8,838 bases of DNA from positions 1 through 8,838 of the forward strand of contig CAMYJV010000108.1 in NCBI GenBank assembly GCA_947258805.1, read 5' to 3'. Under the pieces are notes generated by a model. It searched no databases and had not been told where the DNA came from. It saw only the letters and a program-made list of their open reading frames with translations. Numbering within the stretch: the stretch's first letter is position 1; each line of letters starts with the position of its first letter. The stretch is from an uncultured Gammaproteobacteria bacterium. Its GTDB lineage: Bacteria; Pseudomonadota; Gammaproteobacteria; GCA-2729495. The translations under genes and the position numbers were made by a program. Positions 4,829-8,838 of this stretch are shown one piece after another.

Positions 4829-7711
4829 TCACGGACTGTAAAACTTTCCAACGCCCGTGGCGGGCAGCAGGCTGGCGGCTCGGAACACGCGGCCGTTGAT
4901 CACTGTCACTTCGACGTTCGCGGCTGCATCGATGTCCTTCAGCGGGTCGCCGCGTACCAGGACCAGGTCGGCCAGCAGGCCGCTCCGAATGCTCCCGACG
5001 GAGTCTGCGGCGCCGATGGCCTCAGCCGCGTCCAGCGTCGCCATCCGCAGCACCTGGAAGGGCTGCAGGCCCGTCTGGCGCAGCAGCCGCAGCTCCGCAT
5101 GCAGGCCGAGGCCGGCCGGCACAGCCGGGGCTCCGCTGCCGGCCACAATACGGGCGCCGCGGCCAACGGCCCGGAACAGGCTTTGCCCCGCGGTTCGGGC
5201 CTCGGCTCGCAGCGCCGTGCTGAAGGTGGCGGCCTGCGCGTTCCAGCTTTGCTGATACCAGCTCAACTCGGCCGGTCGCAGCAGGTTGGCAAGGCGCGGA
5301 TCTGTCGTGAAACCGTCGCCGGCCAGCAGCAGGCCGGGCAGGCCGATGGCGCTCAGGGCAGAGACGCTGGTGAGCCCGGCGGCGCCTGCGACGTCGATCA
5401 CGTCGCCGTAGATGAAGCGGTTGGCGGCGTCTGGATAGCCAACAGTCTCGCCGATGCGCCCGCGCAGCGGAATCTCGCGGGCCCCGAGCAGCGCGCCGGG
5501 GAATGCGTCGGCCGCAATGGCCGCAAGCCCGCGGGCGCCGGCCCGCGTGATTGTGTCAGCCCGCTCGGGCCCGCTGCGCTCGTCGCAGACGGCAATGGCC
5601 ACGGCCGCCAGTTGTTCCGCGGCAGCCCATGCGCTGCCTTCACCGCAATCCGACACCACCGGAAACAGCCGCGGTCCGGGCCGCTGGCCGCTGGCCCAGC
5701 TTTCCCGGCGTTCCACGCTCGCGACCCTGTCGTGCACCAGGTCGCGCACGCTGGTCACGCCGTAGGCCAGCCACGCCCGCCCGGCTTGCTGCCCGACGGG
5801 GCGCCGCGGCTGCACCGCGAGGTCCATCAGACCGGGCAGCACGGTCAGGTCCCTCGCGTCGAGCAGTTCGCCGGGCGGCGGGTCGCGCCAGGGGCCAATA
5901 GCCTCGATGCGATTGCCGGCCACCACGATGTCCTGGGCAAACTGGTAGCCCGGACCCAGGCCATCGAAGACCCTGCCTGCACGAATGACGAGCCGGCGGT
6001 CTTTGGGTGGCCGGGCGGGTTGCCAGGTCAGCGTCACGGGCATGGGCTGCACTTCGCCGCTCGCGGCTGACCAGGTCATGGGCCCCGACGGGCCGAGCCA
6101 TGCCAGCGTGTTGCCGCCGTCGATCCACTGCGGCCCCGTCGCGCCTGCTGCAGCTGCGGTCACCGGGTCTTCCGCCGGTTGCGAGCCGATGACCCGAGAC
6201 ACAGTCAGGCGACCGTCGTCGAGGGTTGCGATGTGCGCGCCATTCGGCGACAAGAATTCGTTAGCCAGCGGTGACAAACCCGGGTCGGCAAGACTCGCGG
6301 TGGCGCCCTCTCCATCGAAAGCCAGCTGACGACCGCCGCCGAGCGCCACGATCAAACGCCCGTCGGGCAGCCATTGCGGCCGGACCGTATCGGGCAGCCC
6401 GCGGGCGAGTTCCTGCACCTCGCCCGACTCGATGTCGACGCGCTTCAGCGCCAGCGTGCGTGCGCCGGGATGGGGCTCGGCGAGATAAGCGATGGCGCCG
6501 CTGTCCGGTCGCCAGGCCGGATAGAACGCTGCAACGGGTTCAGTCGTCAGCTCTCGCATTGCGTTGTCGCCGAGGTTCAGCAGCCACAGCTGCAAGCCGT
6601 CGCCGCGATCGGACACAAAGGCCAGCTGCGTGCCGTCCGGTGCGCCGGCCAGTTGCGTATCCAGGAATGGCGCCGTTGTGAGCTTGCGAACCACACCACC
6701 GGACTCGTCCAGTTCCCAGACATCGCCCAGCGCGGTGACGAACTGGCGCGAGCCGGCCCGGGCGATGCCGGTAATGCCGCGCACCGGCGTCGGCTCGGCG
6801 GCCGGGATGCCGGCGGGTGAGAGAGCGCGACTCGTGTCCGGCAGCGTCAACCGGGCCTGGAAAGCCACGTCTGTACCGCGAAAGTCGTCGAAACGGCGCC
6901 GCCGGATGCGGCCGTCGGCCACGTAGATGAACTGTTGTCTGTCGAGCCAGAGCGCAGGTGAGGTCAACACGTTTTCGCCGCGCGTGAGCGCCTTCACCAC
7001 GGGCGGGTCGGACAGAATCGCCATTCGCAACTCGCTGATGCCGGGCGTCCGGTACACGAATGTCAGCAAGGTGCCGTCAGGCCGCCAGGACGGCGTGTGC
7101 AGTCGGCCGCGGCTGTTGACGATGCGTTCGGCCCGCCCTTCTGCACCGATCGCGTACAGCGCGTCACCGTCAGCTCCGGCCGCTATGTAAGCGAGCCGGT
7201 CGCCCCGGGCGGCGTAGGCCGGGTCGCGTTCATCGCCCGCGGCGGAACTTCGTTGGCGCAGGTTCAGCGTATCCGGCTCGATTTCCCAGATACTGAGGTC
7301 GCCGCCGCGGTTGGACACGAAGGCGACCCGCTGACCGTCGGGATGCCAAACTGGGCCATAGTGATCGTAGTCGCCGAAGGTGAGCTGTTGTGGCGCACTG
7401 CCTTGGGCGTCGATAGCCCACAGCTGCCGTCGGCCCGGCACGCCGGCATCGAACACGATGCGCTGGCCGTCTGGCGACAGGGCCGGTCGCCTTGCGAGGA
7501 GTTCCGGGCCAGTCAGGGCCTGGGCGCTGCCGTCGGCGGCATTCACGGTCCAGATCAGCCCGGCGAGGTCGAAGCTGAGCCGGGTGCCGTCGGCGTTTGC
7601 CGACACGTGGATGTCGGTGCCTTCCTGCAGCGTCACGACGGTTTGCGCGTGAATGGCCAGGCTGATGCCCAGGACGAAGCTGGCAACCAGCCAGTGACGT
7701 GGGCGCTGCAC
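4829..7711 (-). CDS. Exported TolB/PD40 beta-propeller fused to a degenerate amidohydrolase-type domain
   Basis: The frame is open to 8140, but everything upstream of 7711 overlaps the preceding gene and is low-quality Arg-rich sequence. The GTG at 7711 starts a 960-residue protein with a signal peptide (basic RPRH, hydrophobic LVASFVLGISLAI, HAQ cleavage), so it is exported. Residues about 25-560 carry PD40/TolB-type propeller repeats such as LSPDGQRIVF, WHPDGQRVAFVSNRGGDLSIW, SWRPDGTLLTF, GAPDGTQLAFVSDRGDGLQLW and WRPDSGAIAYL. Residues about 572-960 align with metal-dependent amidohydrolases: LVIRAGRVFDG, VLPGLMDL, YGVTSVRDL, HAELRLLRQTGLQP, ATLDAAEAIG and GSIRSGLLADLVLVRGDPL. The catalytic HxH after PGLMD is A632-V-Q634, and the expected GTD is G858-S-G860, so hydrolase activity is doubtful. 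Fusions of this type with an intact active site are known in Proteobacteria as uncharacterised secreted peptidase- or imidase-like proteins; substrate is unknown. It follows the GGT-like gene by 2 bp, implying translational coupling. Confidence 0.88.
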   Translation of the reverse strand: MQRPRHWLVASFVLGISLAIHAQTVVTLQEGTDIHVSANADGTRLSFDLAGLIWTVNAADGSAQALTGPELLARRPALSPDGQRIVFDAGVPGRRQLWAIDAQGSAPQQLTFGDYDHYGPVWHPDGQRVAFVSNRGGDLSIWEIEPDTLNLRQRSSAAGDERDPAYAARGDRLAYIAAGADGDALYAIGAEGRAERIVNSRGRLHTPSWRPDGTLLTFVYRTPGISELRMAILSDPPVVKALTRGENVLTSPALWLDRQQFIYVADGRIRRRRFDDFRGTDVAFQARLTLPDTSRALSPAGIPAAEPTPVRGITGIARAGSRQFVTALGDVWELDESGGVVRKLTTAPFLDTQLAGAPDGTQLAFVSDRGDGLQLWLLNLGDNAMRELTTEPVAAFYPAWRPDSGAIAYLAEPHPGARTLALKRVDIESGEVQELARGLPDTVRPQWLPDGRLIVALGGGRQLAFDGEGATASLADPGLSPLANEFLSPNGAHIATLDDGRLTVSRVIGSQPAEDPVTAAAAGATGPQWIDGGNTLAWLGPSGPMTWSAASGEVQPMPVTLTWQPARPPKDRRLVIRAGRVFDGLGPGYQFAQDIVVAGNRIEAIGPWRDPPPGELLDARDLTVLPGLMDLAVQPRRPVGQQAGRAWLAYGVTSVRDLVHDRVASVERRESWASGQRPGPRLFPVVSDCGEGSAWAAAEQLAAVAIAVCDERSGPERADTITRAGARGLAAIAADAFPGALLGAREIPLRGRIGETVGYPDAANRFIYGDVIDVAGAAGLTSVSALSAIGLPGLLLAGDGFTTDPRLANLLRPAELSWYQQSWNAQAATFSTALRAEARTAGQSLFRAVGRGARIVAGSGAPAVPAGLGLHAELRLLRQTGLQPFQVLRMATLDAAEAIGAADSVGSIRSGLLADLVLVRGDPLKDIDAAANVEVTVINGRVFRAASLLPATGVGKFYSP

Positions 7712-7713
7712 CG

Positions 7714-8820
7714 TCAGTCTGCAGGTGCCCAGGTGCCGCCGGTACGGCGCGGATCGGCCGCTACCGCGAACCCTTCGCGGGGCGACCAGGACACGGCACC
7801 AACACCGCCGAAAAACATCGACAGGGCGGGAAAGCCACGCGTTGGCTGGTCCGCACCGATATCGAGACCGGCTTCGCAGGCCACGCGGTAATCGTCGCCG
7901 GCAAACTCCACGTGCAGCCGCGGATGCCGGACCGCCGCGTCCAGCGGCATCTCGAGCTGCAGGTGATTGATCAGCGTTTGCAGGATCGCCGTAGTGATGC
8001 GGTCGGCGCCGGGCGAGCCGATGGCAATGACTTCTCCGTCTGCGCTGACGGCCGTCGTCGGCGCCATGTTCGACGGCAGCCGACCACCGGGTGCGCCGGG
8101 CTCCAGGCCGCGCTTGTTCAGTTCCAGTTCGCCGAGACAATTATTCAGCCAGATGCCGGTCTCCGGCGGCATCTCGCCGGCGCCATAACCTGCCGACACC
8201 GTAATGCTGCAGGCCAGCCCGTCACTGTCTACGGCTGACGTGTGGCAGGTGGAGCCCGATTCCAGGATCGTAGCCAGGTCGCCAGCCCCGGCGGCCGCCA
8301 GCAGGCGATCTGCATCGGCCTGGAGATCGTCGCTCAGGTCCAGGCGCGAACACCGGTAACCGAGCACGGCGCGCTGCACGTCGACCAGGTAGGCGAGGCC
8401 AGCCTGGTCCCACTGCCTGGCCGGAGCCCGGCTCATCAGTTGGAGCATCGCGCTGAGCACCGCTCCGCCCACGGCCGGTGGCGGGTTGGTGGCGATCTCC
8501 CAGTTGCCCACGTGGCTCACCAGGCTGTCCCGCCGCATAACCTGGTAGGCGGCCAGGTCCTTTTCGCTCAGCCGGCCGCCCGCAGCTTGCACGAACCCCG
8601 CCATGGCCCTGCCCAGTTCCCCGGTGTAGAAATCGGCGGCGCCATGTTTTGCGATGCGCTCCAGCGTATCTGCAAGATGCGGCACCACGATATTTTCACC
8701 GGCGCTTTTCAGGCGCCCGTCGGCATGGTGCAGTGCTGAATAGCCGTCGGCGGAGCGCCGGAAAATGGGTTCGCCGGAATATTCGAGGTAATAAAAGGAC
8801 GCCGGCGGCTTTGTACTCAT
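7714..8820 (-). CDS. Gamma-glutamyltransferase-like Ntn hydrolase, N-terminally incomplete
   Basis: Gamma-glutamyltransferases are self-processing Ntn hydrolases that cleave gamma-glutamyl bonds of glutathione and related compounds, usually in the periplasm. The 368 residues match the C-terminal two-thirds of the family (usual length about 500-580): end of the large subunit (DTLERIAKHGAADFYTGEL, ATNPPPAVGG), then the processing site GSTCHTSAVD, where Thr191 would be the nucleophile at the start of the small subunit, then GIWLNNCLGELELN, PSNMAPTT and GSPGADRITTAILQ. The second residue of the usual TTH/TSH is Cys, and the glycine pair of the oxyanion loop is Gly-Ala. No signal peptide or substrate-Arg region is present at the visible start. 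The ATG at 8820 is preceded in frame by TGA at 8829-8827, so the missing N-terminal part is either in another frame beyond the window (frameshift/split gene) or lost. Likely a broken or split gene; family call is strong. Stop is 2 bp before the propeller gene. Confidence 0.82.
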   Translation of the reverse strand: MSTKPPASFYYLEYSGEPIFRRSADGYSALHHADGRLKSAGENIVVPHLADTLERIAKHGAADFYTGELGRAMAGFVQAAGGRLSEKDLAAYQVMRRDSLVSHVGNWEIATNPPPAVGGAVLSAMLQLMSRAPARQWDQAGLAYLVDVQRAVLGYRCSRLDLSDDLQADADRLLAAAGAGDLATILESGSTCHTSAVDSDGLACSITVSAGYGAGEMPPETGIWLNNCLGELELNKRGLEPGAPGGRLPSNMAPTTAVSADGEVIAIGSPGADRITTAILQTLINHLQLEMPLDAAVRHPRLHVEFAGDDYRVACEAGLDIGADQPTRGFPALSMFFGGVGAVSWSPREGFAVAADPRRTGGTWAPAD

Positions 8821-8838
8821 CGACGGTCATTTTGCCGA

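Noticed and set aside
5099..6070. Long + strand ORF of 323 codons opposite the amidohydrolase domain
   Set aside because: It is an antisense shadow; the - strand frame has clear domain motifs while this one is low-complexity Gly/Ala/Arg-rich.
7712..8140. 143-residue N-terminal extension of the propeller protein
   Set aside because: It overlaps the GGT-like gene completely in another frame, is Arg/Ala-rich without domain character, and precedes a proper signal peptide at 7711.

Overview
The window is GC-rich, Gram-negative chromosomal DNA. An outer-membrane TonB-dependent receptor, a periplasmic binding protein, a sigma-54 promoter and gene content typical of Pseudomonadota point to a proteobacterium, probably gammaproteobacterial. 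That assignment is inference; no rRNA or other phylogenetic marker is present.

Left part (1-4280): a vitamin B12 uptake and activation locus. On the + strand is the C-terminal part of a BtuF-like cobalamin-binding protein, whose frame is broken by a TGA at 152-154. Converging on it, on the - strand, are a BtuD-like ABC ATPase (3476-4279), a textbook cobalamin riboswitch with its own candidate promoter (about 3229-3479), a BtuB-like receptor (1178-3115) and a PduO-type cob(I)alamin adenosyltransferase (513-1064). B12 would be taken up by BtuB, captured by BtuF, imported using the ATPase and adenosylated by the PduO-type enzyme. No BtuC permease lies in the window.

Middle part (4280-4828): a 549-base stretch with no convincing protein gene, and the most interesting piece. 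Read on the - strand it contains a near-perfect sigma-54 promoter (4557-4573), a transcript of about 220 nt studded with AAN-repeat tracts of the kind bound by Hfq and Crc, and a strong intrinsic terminator (4324-4350). Two copies of a palindromic element, 33 bp apart, lie 150-180 bp upstream, where a bacterial enhancer-binding protein would sit. This architecture resembles the CrcZ/CrcY regulators of Pseudomonas and Azotobacter, but in an unrelated neighbourhood.

Right part (4829-8838): two - strand genes, 2 bp apart. The first is a gamma-glutamyltransferase-like protein lacking the usual N-terminal third. The second is an exported 960-residue protein made of a TolB/PD40 beta-propeller fused to an amidohydrolase-type domain. 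That domain has lost the HxH metal motif and the late catalytic Asp, so it is probably a pseudoenzyme.
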